Source of the DNA: Ectothiorhodospira lacustris
GTDB lineage: Bacteria > Pseudomonadota > Gammaproteobacteria > Ectothiorhodospirales > Ectothiorhodospiraceae
Length of the DNA: 64,000 bases
Assembly: GCF_022227845.1 (NCBI RefSeq)
Contig: NZ_JAJNQN010000009.1
Span: forward strand, 1 to 64,000
Reading direction: 5' to 3'
Shown here: piece by piece, positions 34,425-43,531 of the stretch
Numbering within the stretch: position 1 is the stretch's first letter
How the letters are laid out: every line of letters starts with the position of its first letter
Made by a program: the position numbers and the translations under genes
The notes under the pieces: generated by a model
Databases searched by the model: none
Told to the model about the DNA's origin: nothing
What the model saw: the letters and a program-made list of their open reading frames with translations, nothing else

Positions 34425-37109
34425 ATGTCGTATTACCTCTACTGGGGCAAGGCGATACCGGCGGACGGAGGCGATAGCTGCCATCTTCTGCCCTATCACA
34501 GTCTGGATGTGGCGGCAGCGGGCTGGCTTTTGTTGGCTCCCGAGCGGCCACTGACCCGGTTGCTGGCGGCGCGGCTCGATTTGCCGCCTGAAGGGCTGCG
34601 TCGATTCCTGGTATTTCTCTTGGGGCTGCATGATCTGGGTAAGTTTGCGCGAGCCTTTCAGGGTGTGGCCCGGCCGCAAGGCGGCGAACTGGTGTCTCCG
34701 ATAGAGCGACTGGCCTATACCGAACGACACGATCGTCTGGGCGCATTGCTGTGGCAGGCGTCCTGGATCGAGTGGCTGCGGGACGGCACGCTGCGTTGGC
34801 CGGACTGCGACCTCGACCGCAAGACACGCCAGCAACTCAGCGAGACCCTTCGCGCCGTGCTGGCACCGATGTTCGGACATCACGGCCAGCCCGTCGGGGC
34901 GGGTCGGCTTGAGCTGGCAGATTTTTTCGGTGATGACTGCAGTGCATCAGATTGTGAGGCTGCGCGCCAGTTTGTCGCGGACTGGGCCACACTGCTCGAT
35001 CCCAACTGGCCGGTTCAGCACCTTGTCTCACCGGAATGGCGGGAAGCCTTTCTCGCACTGAGTTGGACAATCGCTGGCTGGGCCACCCTAAGTGACTGGC
35101 TGGGCTCGAATCGAGATCATTTCGAGTATCGCCAAGATGAGATGCCACTGGATGATTACTGGCCACTGGCCCTCGAACGCGCTCAGCTATCGCTCCAACA
35201 GTCCGGCTTTGCCGATCCTCCCAAGCCGGTGGCCTATACCGGCCTGTCCCATTGGTTCGGCGGCGAGTCGGTGACGCCAACTCCACTGCAGCGCGAAGCC
35301 GAAACCCTGACTATCGGGCAAGGTCCCCAGCTCTTCATCCTTGAGGACGTGACAGGTTCCGGCAAGACAGAGGCGGCCTGCATTCTCAGCCAGCGTCTTC
35401 TTGCGGCGGGACATGGCGAGGGGTTGTACTTCGCCCTGCCGACCATGGCGACCTCCAATGCCATGTACGAGCGACTGGGGAACCTGCATCAACGTTTCTA
35501 TGCCGCGAAGTCTCGCCCTTCCTTCGTGCTGGCTCATGGCGCCCGCGATCTGAACGACACCTTCGTGAATTCCGTGGCCTTGGAGCAGCCTGAAGACCAG
35601 AATTACGCCGCCGATGACATCACGGCGACGACATATTGCAATCGCTGGTTGGCCGATTCGCGCAAGAAGTCTCTGTTGGCCGATGTGGGGGTCGGCACCA
35701 TCGATCAGGCACTGATGGGGCTGTTGCCGTTTCGGCATCAGTCGCTCCGCCTCTATGGTCTGGCGCGCAAGGTGCTGATTGTTGATGAGGTGCATGCCTA
35801 TGACCATTACATGCAGACCCTTTTGCAGCAGTTGCTGACCCATCACGCCCGTCAGGGCGGGAGTGCCATCCTGCTTACGGCCACCCTGCCACACGGCATG
35901 CGCGAGGAACTGGCTGTGGCGTGGCGCCAGGGGTTGGGGCAGCCCCCGGCCTCGATGCGGGAACAGGCGTTCCCGCTGTTGACCCAGATCGATCATGACT
36001 CGGTGCGGGAAGTCCCGCTGTCCACGCGTCCCGAGGTGGCGCGCGAGGTGGGTGTCCGTTGGCTGACAACCGAGGAGCAGGCGTTCGAGACGGTGATGGC
36101 GGCGGTGGAGGCAGGGGAGTGCGTTGCCTGGGTGCGCAACACCGTGGATGACGCCATTCGGGCCTTCGAGCAGCTGCGCGCGCGCCATCCTGACCCAGAG
36201 CGCTGCTTGCTCTTCCACAGCCGTTTCGCGATGACAGACCGTCAGCGAATTGAGTCGGATGTGATCGGGCGGCTGGGCAAGGCATCCAACCCTGATCAGC
36301 GACGCGGCCAGGTGCTGATCAGTACGCAGGTCTTCCAGGAATCACTGGATTGCGATGTTGACTACATGGTCAGTGATCTCGCACCGATCGACCTGCTGAT
36401 TCAGCGGGCCGGGCGTCTTCAGCGCCATACACGTGGCTCGCGTCGTCAACCCTTGCTCGCCATTCTTGCACCGGAATGGAGCGACACGCCGGATGCCCAG
36501 TGGCTGAAGCGTACCTTGCCGGGCACTCAGGCGGTCTATCGCGATACCTCTCTATTGTGGCTGACGCAGCGCGTGTTGCGCGAGCTCGGAGCAATCCGTA
36601 TGCCCGAGGAGGCGCGGACCCTGATCGAGAGCGTCTATGGGTCGGTTGCGGACCTGGTGCCGGATGGTCTGCTGGATGCGCGTTTCGAGCAGCATGGCAT
36701 GAGGCGCCACGCGGTCTCCATGGCGAGCTTCAATGTCCTGTCGCTGGAGCAGGGCTACCTTCGTCATCCCGATTTTGATCAGTGGCAGGAAGAACAGGAG
36801 ATCGGGACGCGCCTAGTCGATGAGCCGACGGTCAACGTCGTTTTGCTCAAGCATCGCGAAGATGGCGAGCTGACGCTCTGGGCAGAGGGGCAGCGTCACG
36901 CCGACATGCTCAGCCAGGTCAAGCTGCGCCAGAGCCAGGCTGAAAAACTGGCGGGCTTGTCCTGCGACTGCCAGCCCCAGTGGGAGGCCCTTCAAGAGCA
37001 ATCCAAGGCGCTGCGCTTTACCCAGCCATGGCTGGTCGAAGCCGATACTGCTTGCACCTATGACGGTGGATGGGGCGTGGTGTTTTCAAAGGACGGGAAT
37101 CCCCGCTGA
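34425..37109 (+). CDS. cas3: CRISPR-associated helicase-nuclease Cas3 (type I-E)
   Basis: Degrades DNA bound by Cascade. The 894-residue protein has an N-terminal HD nuclease domain (YHSLDVAAAG with H25 and D28; GLHDLGKF near residue 66) and an SF2 helicase. The helicase shows Walker A DVTGSGKTEAA (about 307), DEVH box VDEVHAYD (454-457), LTATLP, and motif VI QRAGRLQRH. The start MSYYLYWGK at 34425 follows a purine-rich site; an ATG 7 codons upstream is less likely. It appears intact. The last codons overlap the first pseudo-repeat of the mini-array at 37094-37170. Confidence 0.96.
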   Translation: MSYYLYWGKAIPADGGDSCHLLPYHSLDVAAAGWLLLAPERPLTRLLAARLDLPPEGLRRFLVFLLGLHDLGKFARAFQGVARPQGGELVSPIERLAYTERHDRLGALLWQASWIEWLRDGTLRWPDCDLDRKTRQQLSETLRAVLAPMFGHHGQPVGAGRLELADFFGDDCSASDCEAARQFVADWATLLDPNWPVQHLVSPEWREAFLALSWTIAGWATLSDWLGSNRDHFEYRQDEMPLDDYWPLALERAQLSLQQSGFADPPKPVAYTGLSHWFGGESVTPTPLQREAETLTIGQGPQLFILEDVTGSGKTEAACILSQRLLAAGHGEGLYFALPTMATSNAMYERLGNLHQRFYAAKSRPSFVLAHGARDLNDTFVNSVALEQPEDQNYAADDITATTYCNRWLADSRKKSLLADVGVGTIDQALMGLLPFRHQSLRLYGLARKVLIVDEVHAYDHYMQTLLQQLLTHHARQGGSAILLTATLPHGMREELAVAWRQGLGQPPASMREQAFPLLTQIDHDSVREVPLSTRPEVAREVGVRWLTTEEQAFETVMAAVEAGECVAWVRNTVDDAIRAFEQLRARHPDPERCLLFHSRFAMTDRQRIESDVIGRLGKASNPDQRRGQVLISTQVFQESLDCDVDYMVSDLAPIDLLIQRAGRLQRHTRGSRRQPLLAILAPEWSDTPDAQWLKRTLPGTQAVYRDTSLLWLTQRVLRELGAIRMPEEARTLIESVYGSVADLVPDGLLDARFEQHGMRRHAVSMASFNVLSLEQGYLRHPDFDQWQEEQEIGTRLVDEPTVNVVLLKHREDGELTLWAEGQRHADMLSQVKLRQSQAEKLAGLSCDCQPQWEALQEQSKALRFTQPWLVEADTACTYDGGWGVVFSKDGNPR

Positions 37110-37170
37110 CGCGGGGAACGAGCCAAAGAGTTGCTTTGAACCGGTTCATCACCGCGAAGGCGGTGAACGG
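37094..37170 (-). ncRNA. candidate CreR-type mini-CRISPR RNA (pseudo-repeat, pseudo-spacer, pseudo-repeat)
   Basis: On the minus strand a 29-base pseudo-repeat (37170-37142) matches the array repeat at 23 of 29 positions. It keeps the stem with a compensating change (A-T replacing C-G) and ends in the 8-nt handle ATGAACCG (array: ATGACCCG). A 21-nt pseudo-spacer (37141-37121, GTTCAAAGCAACTCTTTGGC...) follows. The second pseudo-repeat (37120-37094) has the same CCCCGC/GCGGGG stem and overlaps the cas3 stop codon. The form is that of RNAs known to guide type I Cascade to repress cas genes. Function is inferred; processing by Cas6e is expected from the stems. Confidence 0.8.
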
Positions 37171-37177
37171 GGGATTC

Positions 37178-37206
37178 ATTATCGCTCAGGTTGACAGGAT
37201 CCTCCA
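37178..37206 (-). promoter_or_regulatory. candidate promoter of the mini-CRISPR RNA
   Basis: On the minus strand a GATAAT -10 box (37183-37178) lies 17 bases from a weak -35 (TGGAGG, 37206-37201). Transcription would begin near 37171, exactly at the first pseudo-repeat. Confidence 0.5.
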
Positions 37207-37218
37207 GGTGGGTTAAAT
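37191..37218 (+). promoter_or_regulatory. candidate promoter of the cas8e-cas2e operon
   Basis: A consensus -35 TTGACA (37191-37196) and a -10 TTAAAT (37213-37218) are 16 bases apart. The start of transcription would be near 37225, leaving a 5' leader that contains the proposed pseudo-spacer target. It overlaps the divergent candidate promoter of the mini-CRISPR RNA. Confidence 0.65.
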
Positions 37219-37236
37219 GTGACTCTGATGTGTAAT

Positions 37237-37260
37237 GCATGAAGAATTGATATGAACCTT
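37237..37260 (-). promoter_or_regulatory. proposed target of the pseudo-spacer, with AAG PAM
   Basis: Read on the minus strand, AAG (37260-37258) is followed by GTTCATATCAATTCTT. Against the pseudo-spacer GTTCAAAGCAACTCTT this matches at 13 of 16 positions, with mismatches at 6, 8 and 12; positions 6 and 12 are flipped out and tolerated in type I-E seed pairing. The site is between the candidate promoter and the cas8e ribosome site, so bound Cascade would block transcription. Confidence 0.7.
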
Positions 37261-37288
37261 CATGTCTTTTGAGGAGCAAGGAACGACG

Positions 37289-38971
37289 ATGAATCTATTG
37301 ACGGCATGTTGGCTGCCTTTTCGTACTCGGGATGGAACCACAACCTACCGTGCGCCCAGCGCGGTGGCCGACCCGGAGGTGATTGACCTCGCTTTGCCCC
37401 GGGCCGATTTCCAGGGGGCCGCCCATCAGTTCCTGATCGGCCTCTTGCAGACCGCGCTGCCACCGCAGGATCACGGCGACTGGCTGGATCGTTTTATCGA
37501 GCCGCCGAGTATCGCTGAACTGGAGAGCATCTTTGCGCCTTTCAACGCAGCCTTCGAGCTGGATGGTGAGAGAGCGCGGTTCATGCAGGATCTCGATCCA
37601 CTCAAGGACGTCAAGGAGACCACAGTCAGTGGCCTGTTGATCGACTCCCCCGGGGCGAACGGTGTCAAGAACAATACCGACTTCTTCGTGAAGCGCGGGC
37701 GTGTCGATGCGATGTGCGAAGACTGCTCGGCGTTGGCGTTGTTCACCATGCAAATCAATGCACCGGCCGGTGGGGCAGGCATTCGCGTCGGCCTGAGGGG
37801 AGGCGGGCCGCTGACTACGCTGGTGCTGCCCGAATTGCCCGATGCCAGCCTGTGGTCTCGCCTGTGGTTGAACGTGCTGACGCCCAAGGCGCTGACGCGA
37901 TCCGGGCAGACATGGAAGGCGCCACGCGCCGATGACGACACCTTGTTTCTGTGGATGGCATCGACCCGGGTCAGCGACAAGAAAGGCACGGAAGTGCTGC
38001 CCGATAGCATGCATCCGCTCCATCCCTACTGGTCGATGCCCCGTCGCTTCCGGTTGCTTTTCGAGGATGCGTCGTGTCGCTGCGACATCTGCGGACGGGA
38101 AACCACACGCGCCGTACGTCACATCCGCGCCAAGAAGCAAGGCACCAACTACGACGGGCCCTGGCTGCACCCGCTGACTCCTTACCGCCGTGATCCCAAG
38201 AAACCTTCAGAGCCGCCGCTGTCCACCAAGGGGCAGCCGGGCGGCTTGGGTTATCAGCACTGGTCGAACCTGGTATTGCACGATGCCGATACCAGCGGCG
38301 CGCTACCGGCTCTGGTGGTGCAGGATTACATCGCCGGCAAGGTGCCGGTCGTCGACGAGGAGCGCCGCTTCGGTGAAGAGATCGCCGCCCTGCTCAAGCA
38401 TACCCGCTTGTGGGCGTTCGGCCATGACATGGACAACATGAAGCCGCGCGGCTGGTACAGCGTCGAGATGCCGCTGGTGGCCGTGCCCCCTGCCCAGCAG
38501 GAAAGACTGCGTACCTGGGTGCAACAGTGCACTGAATTGGCTCGCCAGGTGGCCTGGATGGTGCGTGCCCAGGTCAAGAACGCCTGGTTCGCCCGCCCTT
38601 CCGATGCCAAGGGCGATATGAGCCATATCGACCTGCAGTTCTATGACGCCACCCAGGGTGCCTTCTTTCATGCATTGCACGCTTTCCAGCAGGCGCTGAC
38701 GGAGGTCGATGACACCCCGCGCCTGCCTTCCGGGGTGGCTGAGGCGTGGTATTTCACGCTGAAACATGAAGCCTTGGCCCTATTCGAGGAGCAAGCGTTG
38801 AGTGGTGCGCTGGAAGCCGTCGACCTGCAGCGGGCCACTGCGGCAAGGCGTCAGTTGCTGAATTTTCTGGCCGGGCGCAGCAAGGGCAGCAAGGTCATCC
38901 GTCAATTTGCCGAGACCGGTGGCTTCGTCTTGAGCGCCAAGCCGGCAACTACCGAAGAGAGTGTGTCATGA
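37289..38971 (+). CDS. cas8e: Cascade large subunit Cas8e (Cse1/CasA)
   Basis: Recognises the PAM and recruits Cas3. The 560-residue protein starts MNLLTACWLPFRTRDG, close to the E. coli Cse1 start, and has a zinc-binding segment CRCDICGRE in the middle and a C-terminal four-helix bundle. ATG 37289 is chosen over an in-frame ATG at 37262 because AAGGA lies about 6 bases upstream and homology starts there. The stop overlaps cas11 as ATGA. The leader region upstream carries the proposed autoregulatory site. Confidence 0.95.
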   Translation: MNLLTACWLPFRTRDGTTTYRAPSAVADPEVIDLALPRADFQGAAHQFLIGLLQTALPPQDHGDWLDRFIEPPSIAELESIFAPFNAAFELDGERARFMQDLDPLKDVKETTVSGLLIDSPGANGVKNNTDFFVKRGRVDAMCEDCSALALFTMQINAPAGGAGIRVGLRGGGPLTTLVLPELPDASLWSRLWLNVLTPKALTRSGQTWKAPRADDDTLFLWMASTRVSDKKGTEVLPDSMHPLHPYWSMPRRFRLLFEDASCRCDICGRETTRAVRHIRAKKQGTNYDGPWLHPLTPYRRDPKKPSEPPLSTKGQPGGLGYQHWSNLVLHDADTSGALPALVVQDYIAGKVPVVDEERRFGEEIAALLKHTRLWAFGHDMDNMKPRGWYSVEMPLVAVPPAQQERLRTWVQQCTELARQVAWMVRAQVKNAWFARPSDAKGDMSHIDLQFYDATQGAFFHALHAFQQALTEVDDTPRLPSGVAEAWYFTLKHEALALFEEQALSGALEAVDLQRATAARRQLLNFLAGRSKGSKVIRQFAETGGFVLSAKPATTEESVS

Positions 38972-39624
38972 GTGAAACGGAACTCGCACCCCCAGCAGAG
39001 CCGCCACCACGCGTGCCCGAGCGGCTGTATGCCATCGAACGTCGAGAAGCCGATGCCTTGCGGCGCTGGTGGCGGCGCTTGACGCTGTCCACCGATGCGT
39101 TGAAGGCCCATACCGACGCTCCCCCCTGGCCCAAAGGGATGCGGGCGGCATTGCGACGTTGCGACACCATTGAGGCGGCCATGCTCACAGAGGCTTTCCG
39201 CCACCTGTGGCGCTGGTTGCCGGCACAAGACGAACAGCCAGACCACCTGCGTGATCAGCGCTTGCAGGTCTGGACCTGTATCGCCCTGGTCGTGGCTGAG
39301 CTTCGCGAGGAACAGCCCAGGATGCCGCTTGGCGCCGGTCTCGGTCGGCATAAGCGCGAAACCGGTAAGCCGTGCATGAGCGAGCTGCGCTTCCAGCAAC
39401 TGATGACCGCGGGCACGCCGGAGGAACTGGTGCAACGCCTGCGCCGTGCCCTGGCGCTGATCGACAAGCGTGGTGTCAGCATTGTGCATCTCGCCGACAA
39501 CATCGCGCTCTGGTGGCGCGAATATCAGGGCGGGGCATCGCCCCAACCTACCCGGCGTCTGGGGTTTGTGTGGGCCAATGACTATTTCGGCGCCACGGCC
39601 GGCTATCGACAAGACAACGAGTGA
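38968..39624 (+). CDS. cas11: Cascade small subunit Cas11 (Cse2/CasB)
   Basis: A 218-residue, mostly helical protein. It carries family features such as ALRRWWRRL near residue 31, a central RLQVWTCIALVVAELRE helix and MSELRFQQLMTAGTPEELVQRLRRAL (about 132-157). Two copies line the belly of Cascade and steady the R-loop. It is about 40 residues longer than the E. coli protein, mainly in the N-terminal proline-rich extension. Translationally coupled to cas8e through ATGA. Confidence 0.93.
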   Translation: MSETELAPPAEPPPRVPERLYAIERREADALRRWWRRLTLSTDALKAHTDAPPWPKGMRAALRRCDTIEAAMLTEAFRHLWRWLPAQDEQPDHLRDQRLQVWTCIALVVAELREEQPRMPLGAGLGRHKRETGKPCMSELRFQQLMTAGTPEELVQRLRRALALIDKRGVSIVHLADNIALWWREYQGGASPQPTRRLGFVWANDYFGATAGYRQDNE

Positions 39625-39651
39625 TCCGTTCACCACACAGGGAGCCAAGTA

Positions 39652-40725
39652 ATGAGCCACTTCATCCAACTGCATCTGTTGACCGCCTATCCGCCGGCGA
39701 ACCTCAACCGTGACGACCTGGGGCGACCCAAGACCGCCATCATGGGCGGTGCCAAGCGACTGCGAGTGTCATCTCAGAGCCTGAAGCGCACCTGGCGCAC
39801 CTCGGCAGTATTCGAGGAGGCGGTAGGGCAGCATCGTGGCATGCGCACCAAGCGCGTGGGTATCGAGGCGGAAAAGCGCTTGAGGGAAAAGGGCGTTAAG
39901 GAGAAAGACGCCCGCGCCTGGGCAACGGACATCGCCAAGGTCTTCGGTGATGTGGCCAAGGGCGAACTGGAAACCAGCCAGCTGGTCCACGTTGGCCCCG
40001 AGGAGCAAGCCGCCGTCGATGCCCTGGTCGAAAAGCTGGCCTATGAGAATCGCGCGCCGGAGCAGGAGGATCTCGACCTGCTCCGCCATAAGCCGTCTGC
40101 CGTGGATATTGCACTGTTTGGCCGCATGCTGGCGGCGTCCCCGGCCTTCAACGTCGATGCAGCCTGCCAAGTCGCCCACGCGATCACCGTGCATGCCGCC
40201 GAGGTGGAGGACGACTACTTCACGGCCGTGGACGATCTGAATGCCGGTGACGAGCATCGAGGTGCAGCTCACGTGGGAGAGGCCGGTTTTGGTGCTGGCC
40301 TGTTTTACAGCTATGTGTGTATCGATCGGCGGCAGCTGATAGAGAATCTCAAGGGGGATGATGTCCTGTCGGATCGCGCCATTGCGGCCCTGGTGGAAGC
40401 TGCCGTGAAGACCTCGCCGAAGGGCAAGCAGAACAGTTTTGGCTCCCGCGCTCATGCCAGCTACGTGCTGGCCGAGAAGGGCGACCAGCAGCCGCGTTCG
40501 CTCTCGGCCGCCTTTCTTCGCCCTATCTCGGGACAGGACCAGGCGCGGGATGCCATCACACGTCTGGAGCGTCAGGCGCAGGCCTTCGACGATGCCTATG
40601 GGCCAGGCGCCGAGCAACGCTTCGTCGTGGCCGCCGACCCCGACTACCGGGAACCATGCCTATCCGGAAAAGTGGCCATGGGGAACCTCCCTGAACTGAT
40701 CGATTTTCTCTCCATCGAGCAGTAA
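39652..40725 (+). CDS. cas7e: Cascade backbone subunit Cas7e (Cse4/CasC)
   Basis: Six copies form the helical backbone that holds the crRNA. The 357-residue protein opens FIQLHLLTAYPPANLNRDD, contains GRPKTAIMGGAKRLRVSSQSLKRTWR (about residues 25-50), and has the RNA-contact region with AFNVDAACQVAHAITVH. An AGGGAGC site precedes the ATG. It is separated from cas11 by 27 bases and from cas5e by 9. Confidence 0.96.
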   Translation: MSHFIQLHLLTAYPPANLNRDDLGRPKTAIMGGAKRLRVSSQSLKRTWRTSAVFEEAVGQHRGMRTKRVGIEAEKRLREKGVKEKDARAWATDIAKVFGDVAKGELETSQLVHVGPEEQAAVDALVEKLAYENRAPEQEDLDLLRHKPSAVDIALFGRMLAASPAFNVDAACQVAHAITVHAAEVEDDYFTAVDDLNAGDEHRGAAHVGEAGFGAGLFYSYVCIDRRQLIENLKGDDVLSDRAIAALVEAAVKTSPKGKQNSFGSRAHASYVLAEKGDQQPRSLSAAFLRPISGQDQARDAITRLERQAQAFDDAYGPGAEQRFVVAADPDYREPCLSGKVAMGNLPELIDFLSIEQ

Positions 40726-40734
40726 GGAGCGGTC

Positions 40735-41490
40735 ATGACGGAGTATCTGGTCTTTCGGCTCTATGCGCCGCTCGCAAGCTGGGGCGAGGCGGCGGTGGGC
40801 GAGTCACGCCCTACAGCCACTTATCCGGGGCGAAGCGCCATCATCGGGCTACTCGGCGCAGCGTTGGGGGTGCGTCGGGATGATGATGAGGGTCAACGCC
40901 AACTGCGCGATAGTGTCGCTATCGCCATCAAGCAGCGCTCTCCCGGCAGCTTGATGCGCGATTACCACACCGTGCAGGTGCCGGCGTCGCAAGCCAAGGT
41001 GACCTACCGCACCCGGCGGGACGAATTGAGCGCACCACGCAGGGTCATCAATACCATCCTCTCCAGCCGTGATTACCGCTGCGACGGGCTCTGGACGGTT
41101 GCCGTCTGGTTGACACCGCAGGCAGAGCTGACGCTCGAACAACTGGAGCAGGCACTCAAGGCACCGCATTTTCCGCTCTACCTGGGGCGCAAGTCGTGCC
41201 CACCGGCGGCTCCACTGGCACCACGTCGGGAAGTCTCCGCCCTGCTGCAAGATGTTCTCGATGCAGGCTTTCCTCCACTATGCGGAACGGATGAGGGTGA
41301 CGAGAGCAGGGCCCTGAGATTGCCGGAAAGCGCGCTCTATGCCTGGGAAGGCGCCGCCGATGCTCTGGACGGCAATGGTCAGGGCGTGGAGTCCAGCGAG
41401 GTATGGGATATGCCTTTGAATCGCCGCCGTTGGCAGTTCGGGCCGCGCGCCGAATACCGCCGTGTGGTACGGGCAAGGGAGGAACGCTGA
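40735..41490 (+). CDS. cas5e: Cascade subunit Cas5e (CasD)
   Basis: Binds the 5' handle of the crRNA. The 251-residue protein begins YLVFRLYAPLASWGEAAVGESRPT, has the conserved Gly-rich GRSAIIGLLGAALGV (about 31-45), and an internal YLGRKSCPPAAPL motif. A strong AAGGAG site lies 5 bases before ATG 40735. Its stop overlaps the cas6e start (TGATG). Confidence 0.95.
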   Translation: MTEYLVFRLYAPLASWGEAAVGESRPTATYPGRSAIIGLLGAALGVRRDDDEGQRQLRDSVAIAIKQRSPGSLMRDYHTVQVPASQAKVTYRTRRDELSAPRRVINTILSSRDYRCDGLWTVAVWLTPQAELTLEQLEQALKAPHFPLYLGRKSCPPAAPLAPRREVSALLQDVLDAGFPPLCGTDEGDESRALRLPESALYAWEGAADALDGNGQGVESSEVWDMPLNRRRWQFGPRAEYRRVVRAREER

Positions 41491-42182
41491 TGTACCTTTC
41501 TCGTGTAGTTGTCGATCTCAACGGCCTCTCTCGGGGGACCTTGTTCGAAATCATGGGGGGCGGCGCCTATGGTGCCCACCAACTGCTCTGGCGGTTATTC
41601 CCGGATCACCAAGGCCCACGGCCCTTCCTGTTCCGCCAGGAAATGGAAGAGCCCGAGGGCGATGGAGCACCGCGAGGTTTGCCGTTGTTCTATGTGCTGT
41701 CCGATCGCGAGCCGGTGCCGGTTTCTGGCTTGCTCGAGGCGCAGTGCAAGCAGTTATCGCCGGCACTGGAAGTCGGTGATCAACTCGCTTTTCGCCTGCG
41801 GGCCAACCCTACCGTGGCCAAGTCGGTGGCAGGTGAGCGGGGGCGGCGTGCCGATGTCTTGATGGCGGCCAAGTACCCCTTTGAGGCTGGCAAGGCTCGG
41901 ACCAGCCAGGCCTGCACTGAGGCGATGGATCATGCCGCGCGTGGGTGGCTGGCCGAGCGCGCCGAATCCTGGGGATTCCGGTTGCCGGCAGAACCCGAAG
42001 TGGGCGCCTATCGTCAGCATGCCTTGCCCAAGGAAAAAGGTCGATCCATCCGCTTTTCCAGCGTCGACTATGAAGGCCTGCTGGAGGTCTCTGACCCGGG
42101 TCGATTGATCGAAACGCTGGCCCAGGGCATTGGACGAGCCAAAGCGTTTGGCTGCGGGTTGCTGCTGTTACGCCGTCCCTGA
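41490..42182 (+). CDS. cas6e: crRNA-processing endoribonuclease Cas6e (CasE)
   Basis: Cuts the precursor at each repeat hairpin and stays bound to the 3' handle. The 230-residue protein begins MYLSRVVVDLNG, has the catalytic-region histidine in GAYGAHQLLWRLFPD (about 22-36), and the C-terminal glycine-rich loop GIGRAKAFGCGLLLL. The start at 41490 overlaps the cas5e stop; a longer frame merely overlaps cas5e. The compensated stems of the mini-array would also be Cas6e substrates. Confidence 0.95.
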   Translation: MYLSRVVVDLNGLSRGTLFEIMGGGAYGAHQLLWRLFPDHQGPRPFLFRQEMEEPEGDGAPRGLPLFYVLSDREPVPVSGLLEAQCKQLSPALEVGDQLAFRLRANPTVAKSVAGERGRRADVLMAAKYPFEAGKARTSQACTEAMDHAARGWLAERAESWGFRLPAEPEVGAYRQHALPKEKGRSIRFSSVDYEGLLEVSDPGRLIETLAQGIGRAKAFGCGLLLLRRP

Positions 42183-42206
42183 TTGTCACCCGGTAAGGAG
42201 GCCGAG

Positions 42207-43425
<1,219 letters not shown>

Positions 43426-43531
43426 TTTGCCTAGATATTTAACAATTCGGTCTGGTTAAAAAGTAAGCTAAATTGCTGGTGGAAATTCCCCCGGCGATTT
43501 TCTTCTTTGTAAACAGGTGGCTACAATTGGT
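43426..43531 (+). promoter_or_regulatory. CRISPR leader
   Basis: About 106 AT-rich bases between cas2 and the first repeat, without an ORF, contrasting with the GC-rich surroundings. Repeat variants gather at the far end of the array, which confirms that the leader is on this side and the array is transcribed rightward. It should hold the array promoter and the integration-factor site. Confidence 0.85.

Noticed and set aside
37110-37288. CreT-type toxin RNA or ORF paired with the mini-CRISPR
   Set aside because: The gap is filled by the pseudo-repeats, promoters and cas8e leader; no room or signal for a separate toxin unit, so CreR alone fits better than CreTA.
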